64,000 nucleotides of DNA from Limnohabitans sp. (GTDB lineage: Bacteria > Pseudomonadota > Gammaproteobacteria > Burkholderiales > Burkholderiaceae_C): assembly GCF_017848645.1 (NCBI RefSeq), contig NZ_JAFEIF010000082.1, positions 1-64,000 on the forward strand. The letters are read 5' to 3'. A program made the position numbers and the translations under genes. The notes under the pieces are model-generated. The model saw only the letters and a list, made by a program, of their open reading frames with translations. It was not told the origin of the DNA and did no database searches. Every line of letters begins with the position of its first letter. Position 1 is the first letter of the stretch. Below, in pieces: positions 27,372-37,475 of the stretch.

Positions 27372-27815
27372 TCAGTTTTGCTGCCAAGGCAAGCCGCGAA
27401 ACCGCCAGCCGCCCTTTTGGCCCCGGTGCGCCTGCGCGTCCGGGTCGCCCTCAAAGCCTTCGAGGATGTTGTAGGCCTGCAGGCCCAGTTCGGTGGCGCG
27501 CTGGGCGGCGGAGATGGAGCGCACGCCGCTGCGGCACAGCAGCACCAGCTTTTTGCCGCCCGCGCCCAAGGCCTGCACGCCCGCGTCAAAACCCGGGTTC
27601 ATCGCCATGCCGGGCCACTGCTTCCAGGCCAGGGCGTGGGCACCGGGCACAAAGCCCACCCAGGCGCGTTCGGCGTCGGTGCGCACGTCCACCAGTTCGG
27701 CCTCGCCCGATTGCACCCAGGCCCAGGCCTGCTCTGGCGAAATGTCGCCTGCGTAACCGGCTGCGGGTTGAACGTTTTGCGCAAGAGGGGTCGATGGAGA
27801 GGTCATGGTGGCCAT
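27372..27815 (-). CDS. rhodanese-like sulfurtransferase
   Basis: A 147-residue single-domain rhodanese with the strand ELVDVRTDAERAWVGFVPGA and the active-site loop LLCRSGVRS, with the catalytic Cys in a six-residue loop. A second ATG three codons later (27806) is an alternative start. Single-domain rhodaneses carry persulfide sulfur to unknown acceptors. It is convergent with the amidase gene and divergent from icmF; no operon partner is visible. Confidence 0.87.
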   Translation of the reverse strand: MATMTSPSTPLAQNVQPAAGYAGDISPEQAWAWVQSGEAELVDVRTDAERAWVGFVPGAHALAWKQWPGMAMNPGFDAGVQALGAGGKKLVLLCRSGVRSISAAQRATELGLQAYNILEGFEGDPDAQAHRGQKGGWRFRGLPWQQN

Positions 27816-27905
27816 TTCGTCTGTGCACGGGCCTCGATGCGAGTCCCAGATTGATGTGAAATCATAGCTTTTTGCCAAGTCGCCAAAGTGAGGACCCCTG
27901 TGTCA

Positions 27906-27961
27906 GTGACAGGACAGGCTGCAACAGCTAAGATGCGGGTTTTGGTTGACGTTTACGTCAA
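27906..27961 (+). promoter_or_regulatory. icmF promoter with palindromic operator
   Basis: A sigma70-like promoter is visible: GTGACA at 27906-27911, a 17-base spacer, and TAAGAT at 27929-27934. Immediately downstream of the expected start is a perfect inverted repeat, TTGACGT-TT-ACGTCAA (27946-27961), followed by one more CGTCAA half-like string. From memory it resembles operators of MerR-family LiuR-type regulators of branched-chain acyl-CoA catabolism, which would suit icmF; this was not checked against a motif collection. Confidence 0.55.
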
Positions 27962-28014
27962 CGTCAAAGCCAGCAACCATTCAACCCTGCAGTCCGCCCG
28001 CTAACGGAGACCCC

Positions 28015-31000
28015 ATGACCGACCTGTCCGCCGAATTCAAAGCCCTGGCCGAATACCGCCCGACCAACAAGGTGCGCTTTGTCACCGCCGCTTCGCTGTT
28101 TGACGGCCACGACGCCGCCATCAACATCATGCGCCGCATCCTGCAAAGCATGGGCGCCGAAGTGATCCACCTGGGCCACAACCGCTCGGTGGACGAGGTG
28201 GTGACCGCCGCCCTGCAAGAAGACGCCCAAGGCATCGCGATCAGCTCTTACCAGGGCGGGCACAACGAATACTTCAGCTACATGGTCGATTTGCTCAAGG
28301 CCCGGGGCGGCGAACACATCAAGGTGTTTGGCGGCGGTGGTGGCGTGATCGTGCCGGCTGAAATCCGCGCCCTGGCCGACAAAGGCGTGCGCATTTTCAG
28401 CCCCGAAGACGGCCAAAAAATGGGCCTGGCCGGGATGATCGGCGAGATGGTCATGCGCTGCGACCAGGACGTGAGCCCGCTGGCCCCGAAAACCGTGGAC
28501 GCGATTCAGGGCCACGGCGAGATGAACTGGCGCGCCTTGGCGCAACTGATCACCGCTTTAGAGAACGACAAGGCCGATGCCAGCGTGGTCCAAGCTGTGC
28601 GCGAACAAGCCGCACAAAAGAAAGTGCCCGTCTTGGGCATCACTGGCACCGGCGGTGCGGGCAAGTCCTCACTCACCGACGAGCTGATCCGCCGACTGCG
28701 CCTGGACCAGGGCGACGCGCTGCGCGTGGCCGTGATCTCCATCGACCCATCCCGCCGCAAGAGCGGTGGTGCGCTGCTGGGCGACCGCATCCGCATGAAC
28801 GCGATCAGCCCCTGGTCACAAGGCCCGCGCGTGTTCATGCGCTCGCTGGCCACGCGTGACTTTGGCAGTGAAATTTCAGCCGCCCTGCCCGACGTAGTCG
28901 CGGCCTGCAAGGTGGCGGGCTTTGACGTGATCGTGGTGGAAACGTCTGGCATTGGCCAGGGCGACGCGGCCATCGTGCCGCATGTGAACGTGCCCATGTA
29001 CGTGATGACGCCCGAGTTTGGCGCGGCCAGCCAGCTCGAAAAAATCGACATGCTGGACTTTGCCGAGTTTGTCGCCATCAACAAGTTCGACCGCAAAGGC
29101 GCGTCTGACGCCCTGCGCGACGTGGCCAAGCAGGTGCAGCGCAACAAAGAAGCCTGGACCGTGCCGACCGAGCAGATGCCGGTGTTTGGCACCATGGCCG
29201 CCCGCTTCAACGACGACGGCGTGACCGCGCTGTACCAGGCGCTCAAAGCACGCCTGGCAGAGCTGGGCATGCCCATCACCGAAGGCCGTTTGCCGGTGGT
29301 CAGCGTGCGCTACAGCACCCACCAAAACCCGGTGGTGCCGTCTTCCCGCACCCGCTACTTGGCCGAGATCAGCGACACCGTGCGCGGGTACAAAAAACGC
29401 GCCATCGACCAGTCGCGCCTGGCCCGTGAGATCCAGCAACTGCGTGCTGCAGCCCGCATGCTCGAAGTGGGCAAATCCGGTCGTGCCAAGGCGGCCGAAG
29501 CGGCGATTGATCTGGCCGTGCAACGCGAACAAACCCAAGACCCTCACGCCCGCAAGCTGCTGGCCCAGTGGCCCGACATGCAAAAAGCCTACGCGGGCGA
29601 CGAGTACGTGGTGAAAATCCGCGACAAAGAGATTCGCACGGCGCTCACCACCAAGTCGCTGTCTGGCACCACCATCCGCAAAGTGGCGCTGCCCAAGTAC
29701 GAAGACGACGGCGAAGTGCTCAAGTGGTTGATGCTGGACAACGTTCCCGGCAGCTACCCTTACACCGCTGGCACCTTTGCCTTCAAGCGCGAGGGCGAAG
29801 ACCCGACCCGCATGTTTGCCGGTGAAGGCGACCCGTTCCGCACCAACCGCCGCTTCAAGTTGGTGAGCGAAGGTTTGCCCGCCAAACGCCTGTCCACCGC
29901 CTTCGACTCGGTCACGCTGTACGGCAACGACCCGGACCTGCGCCCCGACATCTACGGCAAGATCGGCAATTCGGGTGTGAACGTGGCCACGCTCGACGAC
30001 ATGAAGGTGCTGTACTCGGGCTTTGACCTGTGCAACCCGACCACCTCGGTGTCGATGACCATCAATGGCCCCGCCCCTTCGATTTTGGCCATGTTCATGA
30101 ACACGGCCATCGACCAGAACCTCGACAAGTTCAAGGCCGACAACGGCAGAGAGCCGACCGACACCGAAGCCGCCAAGATCCGCGAATGGGTGCTGGCCAA
30201 TGTGCGTGGCACGGTGCAGGCCGACATCCTGAAAGAAGACCAGGGCCAGAACACCTGCATCTTCTCGACCGAGTTCTCGCTCAAAGTCATGGGCGACATC
30301 GCGCAGTATTTTGTGCACCACGACGTGCGCAACTTCTACTCGGTGTCCATCAGCGGTTACCACATCGCCGAAGCCGGGGCCAACCCGATTTCGCAGCTGG
30401 CTTTCACGCTCTCCAACGGTTTCACCTTTGTGGAAGCGTACCTGGCGCGTGGCATGCACATCGACGACTTTGCGCCCAACCTGTCGTTCTTCTTCAGCAA
30501 CGGCATGGACCCGGAATACACGGTGCTCGGCCGCGTGGCCCGTCGCATCTGGGCCGTGGCGATGAAAGAGAAATACGGCGCGAACGAGCGCAGCCAAAAG
30601 CTCAAGTACCACATCCAGACCTCAGGCCGCTCGCTGCACGCACAAGAGATCCAGTTCAACGACATCCGCACAACGCTGCAGGCGCTGATCGCGATCTACG
30701 ACAACTGCAACAGCCTGCACACCAACGCCTTTGACGAGGCCATCACCACGCCCACCGAAGACTCGGTGCGCCGCGCCATGGCAATCCAGCTCATCATCAA
30801 CCGCGAGTGGGGCCTGGCCAAGAACGAGAACCCGAACCAAGGTGCCTTCATCATCGACGAGCTCACCGAGCTGGTCGAAGAGATGGTGCTGGCCGAGTTC
30901 GAGAAAATCGCCGAGCGTGGCGGTGTGTTGGGCGCGATGGAAACCGGCTACCAGCGCGGCAAGATTCAAGACGAGTCCATGCACTACGAGATGCTCAAGC

Positions 31001-31305
31001 ACACGGGCGAGCTGCCCATCATCGGCGTCAACACCTTCCGCAACCCCAAAGGCGACGAGGTCATGGAAACGCTGGAGCTGGCCCGCTCGACCGAGGAAGA
31101 AAAACAGTCGCAGCTCCAGCGACTGAACGACTTCCACGCCTTGCACGCCGCCGAATCGCCCGCCATGCTCAAGCGTTTGCAGCAAGCCGTGATCGACAAC
31201 GGGAATGTGTTCGAAGTGCTGATGGACGCGGTGCGTGTCTGCTCACTCGGCCAGATCACCAACGCGCTGTTCGAGGTGGGGGGTCAGTACCGGCGCAACA
31301 TGTGA
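28015..31305 (+). CDS. icmF: fused isobutyryl-CoA mutase IcmF
   Basis: A 1096-residue fusion that interconverts isobutyryl-CoA and n-butyryl-CoA using adenosylcobalamin. The order is an N-terminal B12-binding domain (DGHD at 30-33), a MeaB-type G-protein chaperone domain with GTGGAGKSS at 211-219, then the substrate-binding TIM-barrel mutase domain. The start at 28015 was chosen because GGAGA precedes it and the B12 domain begins soon after; an upstream in-frame start exists within the operator. It is complete, and B12 supply must come from elsewhere. Confidence 0.95.
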   Translation: MTDLSAEFKALAEYRPTNKVRFVTAASLFDGHDAAINIMRRILQSMGAEVIHLGHNRSVDEVVTAALQEDAQGIAISSYQGGHNEYFSYMVDLLKARGGEHIKVFGGGGGVIVPAEIRALADKGVRIFSPEDGQKMGLAGMIGEMVMRCDQDVSPLAPKTVDAIQGHGEMNWRALAQLITALENDKADASVVQAVREQAAQKKVPVLGITGTGGAGKSSLTDELIRRLRLDQGDALRVAVISIDPSRRKSGGALLGDRIRMNAISPWSQGPRVFMRSLATRDFGSEISAALPDVVAACKVAGFDVIVVETSGIGQGDAAIVPHVNVPMYVMTPEFGAASQLEKIDMLDFAEFVAINKFDRKGASDALRDVAKQVQRNKEAWTVPTEQMPVFGTMAARFNDDGVTALYQALKARLAELGMPITEGRLPVVSVRYSTHQNPVVPSSRTRYLAEISDTVRGYKKRAIDQSRLAREIQQLRAAARMLEVGKSGRAKAAEAAIDLAVQREQTQDPHARKLLAQWPDMQKAYAGDEYVVKIRDKEIRTALTTKSLSGTTIRKVALPKYEDDGEVLKWLMLDNVPGSYPYTAGTFAFKREGEDPTRMFAGEGDPFRTNRRFKLVSEGLPAKRLSTAFDSVTLYGNDPDLRPDIYGKIGNSGVNVATLDDMKVLYSGFDLCNPTTSVSMTINGPAPSILAMFMNTAIDQNLDKFKADNGREPTDTEAAKIREWVLANVRGTVQADILKEDQGQNTCIFSTEFSLKVMGDIAQYFVHHDVRNFYSVSISGYHIAEAGANPISQLAFTLSNGFTFVEAYLARGMHIDDFAPNLSFFFSNGMDPEYTVLGRVARRIWAVAMKEKYGANERSQKLKYHIQTSGRSLHAQEIQFNDIRTTLQALIAIYDNCNSLHTNAFDEAITTPTEDSVRRAMAIQLIINREWGLAKNENPNQGAFIIDELTELVEEMVLAEFEKIAERGGVLGAMETGYQRGKIQDESMHYEMLKHTGELPIIGVNTFRNPKGDEVMETLELARSTEEEKQSQLQRLNDFHALHAAESPAMLKRLQQAVIDNGNVFEVLMDAVRVCSLGQITNALFEVGGQYRRNM

Positions 31306-31308
31306 ACC

Positions 31309-32241
31309 TCAGAAGTTCACCCGATCCCCGCCCTTGAGCGCCAGCATGCTGCGGGCCTCGTCGGGCGTGGCGATCTCCAGGTTGAGGGCTTCGAGCACGG
31401 TGCGGATGCGCTGGACCTGCTGAGCACTGGACTCGGCCAATTTTCCAGGGCCGATCCACAGCGAGTCCTCCAGGCCCACGCGCACGTTCGAGCCCATGGC
31501 AGCGCCAATGCTGGCCAGCGCAATCTGGCCTTTGCCTGCGCCCAAAATCGACCACTGGTAATCGTTGCCAAACAAACGATCAGCGGTGCGGCGCATGTGC
31601 ATCAGGTCTTCGGGGTGCGGGCCGATGCCACCCAAAATGCCAAACACCGACTGCACAAACAAAGGCCCCGTGACCAGCCCCCGGTCGCGGAAGTGCGCCA
31701 GGTTGTACAGGTGGCTGATGTCGTAACACTCGAACTCAAAGCGGGTGCCGTTTTCAGTGCCCAAGCGCAAAATGGTTTCGATGTCCTTGTAGGTGTTTTT
31801 GAACACCAGGTCGCGGCTTTTTTCCAGGTGCTCACGCTCCCACTCGTGCTCAAAATTTTTGAAGCGGTCGAGCATGGGGAACAAGCCGAAATTCATCGAT
31901 CCCATGTTCAGCGATGCCACCTCGGGCTTGAAGGTCAGGGCCGGCTGCATGCGCTCATGCACCGTCATGTGCGGGCTGCCGCCTGTGGTCAGGTTGATCA
32001 CGGCGTTGGTGCTGGCTTTGATCTTTTGCAAAAACGGCACAAAAAAGGCCGGGTCTTGTGTGGGGCGGCCGTCTGCCGGGTCGCGGGCGTGCAAATGCAA
32101 AATGGCTGCACCCGCTTCGGCTGCGGCAATCGCCGCATCGGCGATCTCGTCGGCGGTCACCGGCAAATGCGGCGACATGCTGGGCGTGTGGATGGCCCCC
32201 GTAGGGGCGCAGGTGATGATGACTTTGCGGGCTTTGCTCAT
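31309..32241 (-). CDS. BKACE family beta-keto acid cleavage enzyme
   Basis: A 310-residue TIM-barrel protein starting at 32241 after a strong AGGAG. The zinc site HLHARDPADGRP near residue 48 and the early ITCAPTGAIHTPSMSP segment are typical of the family that includes 3-keto-5-aminohexanoate cleavage enzyme. It condenses or cleaves a beta-keto acid with acetyl-CoA; substrates vary widely between members and cannot be assigned here. It converges with icmF with three bases between stops. Confidence 0.87.
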   Translation of the reverse strand: MSKARKVIITCAPTGAIHTPSMSPHLPVTADEIADAAIAAAEAGAAILHLHARDPADGRPTQDPAFFVPFLQKIKASTNAVINLTTGGSPHMTVHERMQPALTFKPEVASLNMGSMNFGLFPMLDRFKNFEHEWEREHLEKSRDLVFKNTYKDIETILRLGTENGTRFEFECYDISHLYNLAHFRDRGLVTGPLFVQSVFGILGGIGPHPEDLMHMRRTADRLFGNDYQWSILGAGKGQIALASIGAAMGSNVRVGLEDSLWIGPGKLAESSAQQVQRIRTVLEALNLEIATPDEARSMLALKGGDRVNF

Positions 32242-32455
32242 GAACCGTCTCCTGAAAATGGTTGGCCAGCACGGGCTGACCAAGGATGCGCGTCAGCATG
32301 CCCGAGCCACCGGCCTCTTGGGGTCACCAAGGCAACACGGGGCCGTCCAGGACCGTTATGAAGGGCCTTGGAGCCCTGCCACACCCCCGTCATGCACCTG
32401 CCCCAGAATGCACAGACTGAGCCACTAAACTCAACGCACCCTTTCAGGACACCCC

Positions 32456-33952
32456 ATGCAGCACTTGCCGCCCTTCATCGCCCCTTCTGAGCACCACGAT
32501 GCCGACAGCGCCTTGGCGCAAATTCAGCACATCTACCTGCACAGCGTGAACCACCTGCGCCAGGCCATGCGCGAGTTTGTGGCAGGCGCGGACATGACGG
32601 ACACCCGGGTGCGGGCGTTTTACCCCTTTGTGCGGGTGCAGGTCAGCAGCGCCAGCCGCAAAAGCGCGGGGCTGGACAGCCGCCTGAGCTACGGCTTTGT
32701 GGCCGAGCCGGGCCGCTTTGAAACCACCCTCACCCGGCCCGACCTGTTCGCTTTTTACATCCGCCAGCAACTGGCGCTGCTGCTGCAAAACCACGGCGTG
32801 AGCCTGCAGGTGGGCACCAGCAACCAGCCGATTCCCATCCACTTTTCTTGGGCCGAAGACGAGCACATGGAAGGCAACCTGAGCCCCGAGCGCCAGGCCC
32901 TGATGCGCGAGGTGTTTGACCTGCCCGACCTGGCCGCCATGGACGACGGCATTGCCAACGGCACGCACGAGCCTGCAGCCGCCGAGGCGCGGCCGCTGTC
33001 GCTGTTCACCGCGCCCCGCATCGATTACTCGCTGCAGCGCCTGCGCCACTACACAGGCACCTCGCCGCGCTGGTTTCAGAACTACGTGCTGTTCACCAAT
33101 TACCAGTTCTACATCGACGAGTTCATCGCGCTGGGCCGCGCCGAGATGCAAAACCCGGACAGTGAATACGTCGCCTTTGTCGAGCCCGGCAACATGGTCA
33201 CGCGCCGTGTGGGCCTGGCACCTGAGGACGTGGACGCGATGGGTCAAACACCGCCGCGCCTGCCGCAAATGCCTGGCTACCACCTGGTGCGCAAGGGACA
33301 CAGCGGCATCACCATGGTCAACATTGGTGTGGGCCCGGCCAACGCCAAAACCATCACCGACCACATCGCTGTGCTGCGCCCGCACGCCTGGCTGATGCTG
33401 GGCCACTGCGCGGGCCTGCGCACCACGCAGCTGCTGGGCGACTACGTGCTGGCCCACGCCTATGTGCGCGAAGACCATGTGCTGGACGAAGAACTGCCGC
33501 TGTGGGTGCCGATCCCGGCGCTGGCCGAGGTGCAGGTGGCGCTGGAGCGGGCCGTGTCCGAGGTCACGGGCTGTCATGGTGCAGACCTCAAACGCCTGAT
33601 GCGCACCGGCACCGTGGCCAGCACCGACAACCGCAATTGGGAGCTGCTGCCCGACAACAAACCGCAAAGGCGTTTTAGCCAAAGCCGCGCCGTGGCTCTC
33701 GACATGGAAAGCGCGACCATTGCTGCCAACGGTTTCCGCTTTCGGGTGCCCTACGGCACCTTGCTGTGCGTGAGCGACAAGCCCCTGCACGGCGAGATCA
33801 AGCTGCCCGGCATGGCCAACCACTTTTACCGCGAGCGGGTGAACCAGCACCTGCAAATCGGCATCCGCGCCGTGACGCTGCTGCGCGACGCAGGCCCTGA
33901 GCAACTGCACAGCCGCAAGCTGCGCAGCTTTGCCGAAGTGGCATTTCAATAA
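32456..33952 (+). CDS. amn: AMP nucleosidase
   Basis: A 498-residue protein of normal AMN length that hydrolyses AMP to adenine and ribose 5-phosphate. It has the AMN-specific N-terminal domain (about residues 1-180) and a C-terminal nucleoside-phosphorylase-like domain with NIGVGPANAKTITDHIAVLR and the DMESATIAANGFRFR motif. It overlaps nothing and appears monocistronic. Activity is normally stimulated by ATP and inhibited by phosphate, which fits the phosphatase gene next door, though that link is only suggestive. Confidence 0.92.
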   Translation: MQHLPPFIAPSEHHDADSALAQIQHIYLHSVNHLRQAMREFVAGADMTDTRVRAFYPFVRVQVSSASRKSAGLDSRLSYGFVAEPGRFETTLTRPDLFAFYIRQQLALLLQNHGVSLQVGTSNQPIPIHFSWAEDEHMEGNLSPERQALMREVFDLPDLAAMDDGIANGTHEPAAAEARPLSLFTAPRIDYSLQRLRHYTGTSPRWFQNYVLFTNYQFYIDEFIALGRAEMQNPDSEYVAFVEPGNMVTRRVGLAPEDVDAMGQTPPRLPQMPGYHLVRKGHSGITMVNIGVGPANAKTITDHIAVLRPHAWLMLGHCAGLRTTQLLGDYVLAHAYVREDHVLDEELPLWVPIPALAEVQVALERAVSEVTGCHGADLKRLMRTGTVASTDNRNWELLPDNKPQRRFSQSRAVALDMESATIAANGFRFRVPYGTLLCVSDKPLHGEIKLPGMANHFYRERVNQHLQIGIRAVTLLRDAGPEQLHSRKLRSFAEVAFQ

Positions 33953-33976
33953 ATCCCTATTTATCGAGTCAATCAA

Positions 33977-33994
33977 CCGTAATGAAAGTTTCAC
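33977..33994 (+). promoter_or_regulatory. weak candidate Pho box upstream of phoX
   Basis: CCGTAAT-GAAA-GTTTCAC has the 7-4-7 spacing of PhoB boxes but agrees with the CTGTCAT half-site at only 5 and 4 of 7 positions. It lies 50 bases before the phosphatase start. Support comes mainly from the gene being of a phosphate-starvation type. Confidence 0.25.
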
Positions 33995-34043
33995 AAAGCA
34001 CCAGCACACTGAGTTTTTCAACTGTGCTTTTGGAGCTTTCACC

Positions 34044-36332
34044 ATGTCACATGACTTTGATCCGATCAACAACCATTCCAACAACGAACACTTTCAAGAC
34101 GTACTGACGCGTGCTCTGGAAAACCCGTCACGCCGATCCATTTTGCGTGGTGGCTTGGGTTTGGCATCCATGTTCGCCTTGCCCATGTTGCCGGGATGCG
34201 GTGGCGCCAGCGCAGCGGCTGGTTTACCCACACTGCCTACAAGCAGCACACTGGCTTTCACGGCGGTCAACAAAAGCATTCTTGATCAAATCGTCTTGCC
34301 GAGCGGCTACACCGCCAAAATTTTGCACGCCACAGGCGACACCTTGAGCCCATTGGCGCCAGCCTATTCAAATGCCGGCACAGAAACAGGTGACAGCTGG
34401 GAAAATCGAGTAGGCGATCACCACGATGGCATGCAGCTTTTCTACATCGATGCCAACAACAAGGCCACTTACACCGCCACCAACAAGGCGGTGATCGCGA
34501 TCAACCATGAAAGCTCGGCTGACGCTCACTTTTTGAACCCCACGGGCCAGACATCGGGGGGGGTGACCGGCAAGAAGTTTGACCAATTTGGCTCTTGGGA
34601 TGCCCTGACTCGCCCTGGCGACCAAGTCCTCAAAGAAATCAATCTGCACGGCGTGTCGATCGTAGAAGTCACCTTGGACATCAACGGCAAACCCACGGGT
34701 TACAACGCCACATCCAGCATGAACCGTCACATCACCCCCCAGACCTTGATGAATGTCACCGGCCCAGCCGCGCATTTGGCTGACTTGAAAGCCATGATGG
34801 TGACCAAATTTGACACCACTGGCGCGACTGTGCGTGGCACCTTGAACAACTGCGGCCATGGTGCGACCCCATGGGGCACTTACTTGGCTTGTGAAGAAAA
34901 CTGGGCGTTTTATTTCAACATTGCGACTGGCGCAGCCGCCCCGACGGACGCAAAGACATTGGCGTCGCGTACCCGTTATGGCGTGGCCAAAACCGCTATC
35001 GCTGCGGGTGCAACCGCTGCGTCAGGTCAAGGTTGGTTCACCCCTACCGACCTGGCAGATGACAATCACCGTTTCAGCCGCTGGAACGTTGCAGCGGGAG
35101 GCGCCACCGCTGCCGATGACTTTCGCAATGAGCCCAACACTTTTGGCTATAACGTCGAGATTGACCCCGCCAACCCCAGCGCTGTACCCGCCAAGCGCAT
35201 GGCCATGGGGCGCTTTGCACACGAAGCTTGCGTGTGCAGCATTCCGGTGGTTGGCAAGCCCTTGTCGTTCTACATGGGTTGTGACAGCCGCAATGAGTAC
35301 ATCTACAAATTTGTCACCACGGCCAACTGGGATGCGGCAGACATCGGTGGCGGTATCGTTGCTGGCAACAAATACTTGAACGAAGGCAAGCTCTATGCAG
35401 CCAAGTTCAACAGCGACGGTTCCGGGCAGTGGGTTGAACTGAGCATGAGCAACAGCAGCATCAGTGGTTACAGCTCTTTTGCTTTTGCCAACCAAGCTGA
35501 AATTTATGTGCACACCCGACTGGCTGCTGACGCAGCCGGGGCCACAAAAATGGACCGCCCGGAATGGGGCGCGGTCAATCATGCCAATGGTGAAATTTAC
35601 TTTGCACTGACCAACAACTCATCGGCCAACCGAACCCCAGCGAAAGTCGATGCAGCCAACCCTCGCGCTTACAACGACCCGGATGGCAACAAAGGCAGTG
35701 GCAACCCGAACGGCCATATCATCCGCTTCAAAGAAGCTGGTAACTTGTCAACGGCCGCAACCTTCACATGGGATATCTTCCTGTTTGGTGCGGAAGAAGA
35801 TTCCTCGTCCGATGTGAATATTTCCCAATTGACCGCCAAGAACAGCATGTCTTCCCCTGATGGCCTGTGGTTCAGCAAAAGCACGGGCATTTGCTGGATC
35901 CAAACCGATGATGGCGCTTTCACCGACGAAACCAACTGCATGTTGCTGGCCGCCGTGCCTGGCACAGTGGGTGACGGCGGAGAGTTTGTGGTGAACAACT
36001 CGTTAACTGCCAACGGCGTGACGACCACAGGCAAACAGAAAACTTTTGTAGGCGGCATTTTGGGTGAATCGCGTTTGCGCCGCTTCTTGGTGGCTCCCAA
36101 GGGGGCTGAAGTCACAGGTTTGACGGAAACCGCAGATGGCAAAACTTTGTTTGTGAACATCCAGCACCCCGGTGAAATGACCACAAAAATAGGCACCAGT
36201 CCTGCCTTTAGCTTCCAAAGCCAGTGGCCAGGCAACGGTGGTGGCTTACCTTCTGCCTATGGCCCTTCAGGCCGCCCTCGCTCTGCCACGTTGATGATCA
36301 CGAAAGACGATGGCGGGAAAATTGGCTTGTGA
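34044..36332 (+). CDS. phoX: PhoX-family (DUF839) alkaline phosphatase, Tat-exported
   Basis: A 762-residue protein. The ATG at 34044 has GGAG eight bases upstream; the longer frame overlaps amn. The N-terminus carries a twin-arginine signal (SRRSILRGGLG, about residues 30-40), with a hydrophobic stretch ending PMLPGCGG that could also be lipidated. The rest is the PhoX/DUF839 beta-propeller, including NHESSADAHF, the GATPWGTYLACEENW segment and SSPDGLWF. PhoX enzymes use Ca and Fe and release phosphate from organic esters in the periplasm. Confidence 0.9.
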   Translation: MSHDFDPINNHSNNEHFQDVLTRALENPSRRSILRGGLGLASMFALPMLPGCGGASAAAGLPTLPTSSTLAFTAVNKSILDQIVLPSGYTAKILHATGDTLSPLAPAYSNAGTETGDSWENRVGDHHDGMQLFYIDANNKATYTATNKAVIAINHESSADAHFLNPTGQTSGGVTGKKFDQFGSWDALTRPGDQVLKEINLHGVSIVEVTLDINGKPTGYNATSSMNRHITPQTLMNVTGPAAHLADLKAMMVTKFDTTGATVRGTLNNCGHGATPWGTYLACEENWAFYFNIATGAAAPTDAKTLASRTRYGVAKTAIAAGATAASGQGWFTPTDLADDNHRFSRWNVAAGGATAADDFRNEPNTFGYNVEIDPANPSAVPAKRMAMGRFAHEACVCSIPVVGKPLSFYMGCDSRNEYIYKFVTTANWDAADIGGGIVAGNKYLNEGKLYAAKFNSDGSGQWVELSMSNSSISGYSSFAFANQAEIYVHTRLAADAAGATKMDRPEWGAVNHANGEIYFALTNNSSANRTPAKVDAANPRAYNDPDGNKGSGNPNGHIIRFKEAGNLSTAATFTWDIFLFGAEEDSSSDVNISQLTAKNSMSSPDGLWFSKSTGICWIQTDDGAFTDETNCMLLAAVPGTVGDGGEFVVNNSLTANGVTTTGKQKTFVGGILGESRLRRFLVAPKGAEVTGLTETADGKTLFVNIQHPGEMTTKIGTSPAFSFQSQWPGNGGGLPSAYGPSGRPRSATLMITKDDGGKIGL

Positions 36333-36380
36333 CCCACGGTCACGGATAGCCGCAGAAGAGATGGACTGAGCACGTCCTGA

Positions 36381-36408
36381 AAGCCAAGCGAAAACGCTTG
36401 GCTTTTTT
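36381..36408 (+). terminator. intrinsic terminator after phoX
   Basis: A perfect ten-base stem AAGCCAAGCG / CGCTTGGCTT closes an AAAA loop and runs into TTTT, 48 bases past the phoX stop. It is a textbook Rho-independent terminator on the plus strand. Confidence 0.93.
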
Positions 36409-36506
36409 GATGGCGGCTGCGCTCACATCTACAGCGCTTATCTGCTTTGCAGATGCGCGTACCGCAAGTGACCCGCACATTCACAGCTGCCCTCTAAAAT
36501 GATCCC

Positions 36507-37448
36507 ATGCATATCCTCTTCATTGCCGACCCCCTCGAGTCCTTCAAGATTTACAAGGACACCACGTTTTCGATGATGCGCGAAGCGCAAAAGCGCGGCC
36601 ACCAGGTCGTGGCCTGCCAGATGACCGATGTGCGCTGGCAGCAAGGCGAAGCCGTGTCGGCCCAGGTGCGCGACATCACACTCACTGGCCAGCCAGACGC
36701 CTGGTTCACCCAGACCGCCACGCGCCGCGCCAACCTCAAGGACTTTGGCGCGGTCATCATGCGCACCGACCCGCCTTTCGACAGCGAATACTTTTACGCC
36801 ACCCACCTGCTGAGCCAGGCCGAGCGCGAAGGCGCCAAGGTCTTCAACAGCCCGGCCGCCTTGCGCAACCACCCCGAAAAGCTGGCCATACTGGAGTTTC
36901 CGCAGTTCATCGCGCCGACCTTGGTCACGCGCAGCGAGGCCGACATCCGCGCCTTCCATGCCGAGCACGGCACCATCATCTTGAAACCCCTGGACGGCAT
37001 GGGCGGCACAGGCATCTTCAAGGTGGGCGCAGACGGCCTGAATTTGGGCGTGATCATCGAGACCCTGAACCGCGGCGGCGCACAAACCGTGATGGTGCAA
37101 AAGTTTTTGCCCGGCATCGCGCAAGGCGACAAGCGCGTGCTCTTGATCGGCGGCAAACCGGTGCCCTTTTGCCTGGCCCGCATTCCCCAAGGCGGCGAAG
37201 TTCGCGGCAACCTGGCCGCAGGCGGCAAGGGCGTGGCCCAACCGATTTCAGCGCGTGACCGCGAAATCGCTGAAACGCTGGGACCGATCCTATTTGCACG
37301 CGGCCTGATGCTGGTGGGCCTGGACATCATTGGTGAGAGCCTCACCGAGATCAACGTGACCAGCCCCACCTGCTTTCAGGAAATCACCGACCAGATGGGT
37401 TGTGATGTGGCGGCGCTGTTTTGGGACGCGGTGGAAGCGGCGCTTTAA
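36507..37448 (+). CDS. gshB: glutathione synthase
   Basis: A 313-residue ATP-grasp enzyme joining gamma-glutamylcysteine and glycine. The N-terminal PreATP domain begins MHILFIADPLESFKIYKDTT, and the MRTDPPFDSEY motif, the KPLDGMGGTGIFK ATP-binding loop and the C-terminal EINVTSPTCFQEI metal-binding strand are all visible. Length is normal. It lies alone, with gshA not adjacent. Confidence 0.96.
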   Translation: MHILFIADPLESFKIYKDTTFSMMREAQKRGHQVVACQMTDVRWQQGEAVSAQVRDITLTGQPDAWFTQTATRRANLKDFGAVIMRTDPPFDSEYFYATHLLSQAEREGAKVFNSPAALRNHPEKLAILEFPQFIAPTLVTRSEADIRAFHAEHGTIILKPLDGMGGTGIFKVGADGLNLGVIIETLNRGGAQTVMVQKFLPGIAQGDKRVLLIGGKPVPFCLARIPQGGEVRGNLAAGGKGVAQPISARDREIAETLGPILFARGLMLVGLDIIGESLTEINVTSPTCFQEITDQMGCDVAALFWDAVEAAL

Positions 37449-37475
37449 GGGGCAGGGTCTGGCCATCACACAACA

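Noticed and set aside
28876..30612. A 578-codon open frame antisense to icmF
   Set aside because: It lies wholly within the mutase gene and has the His/Val/Gly-biased composition of a GC-codon shadow.
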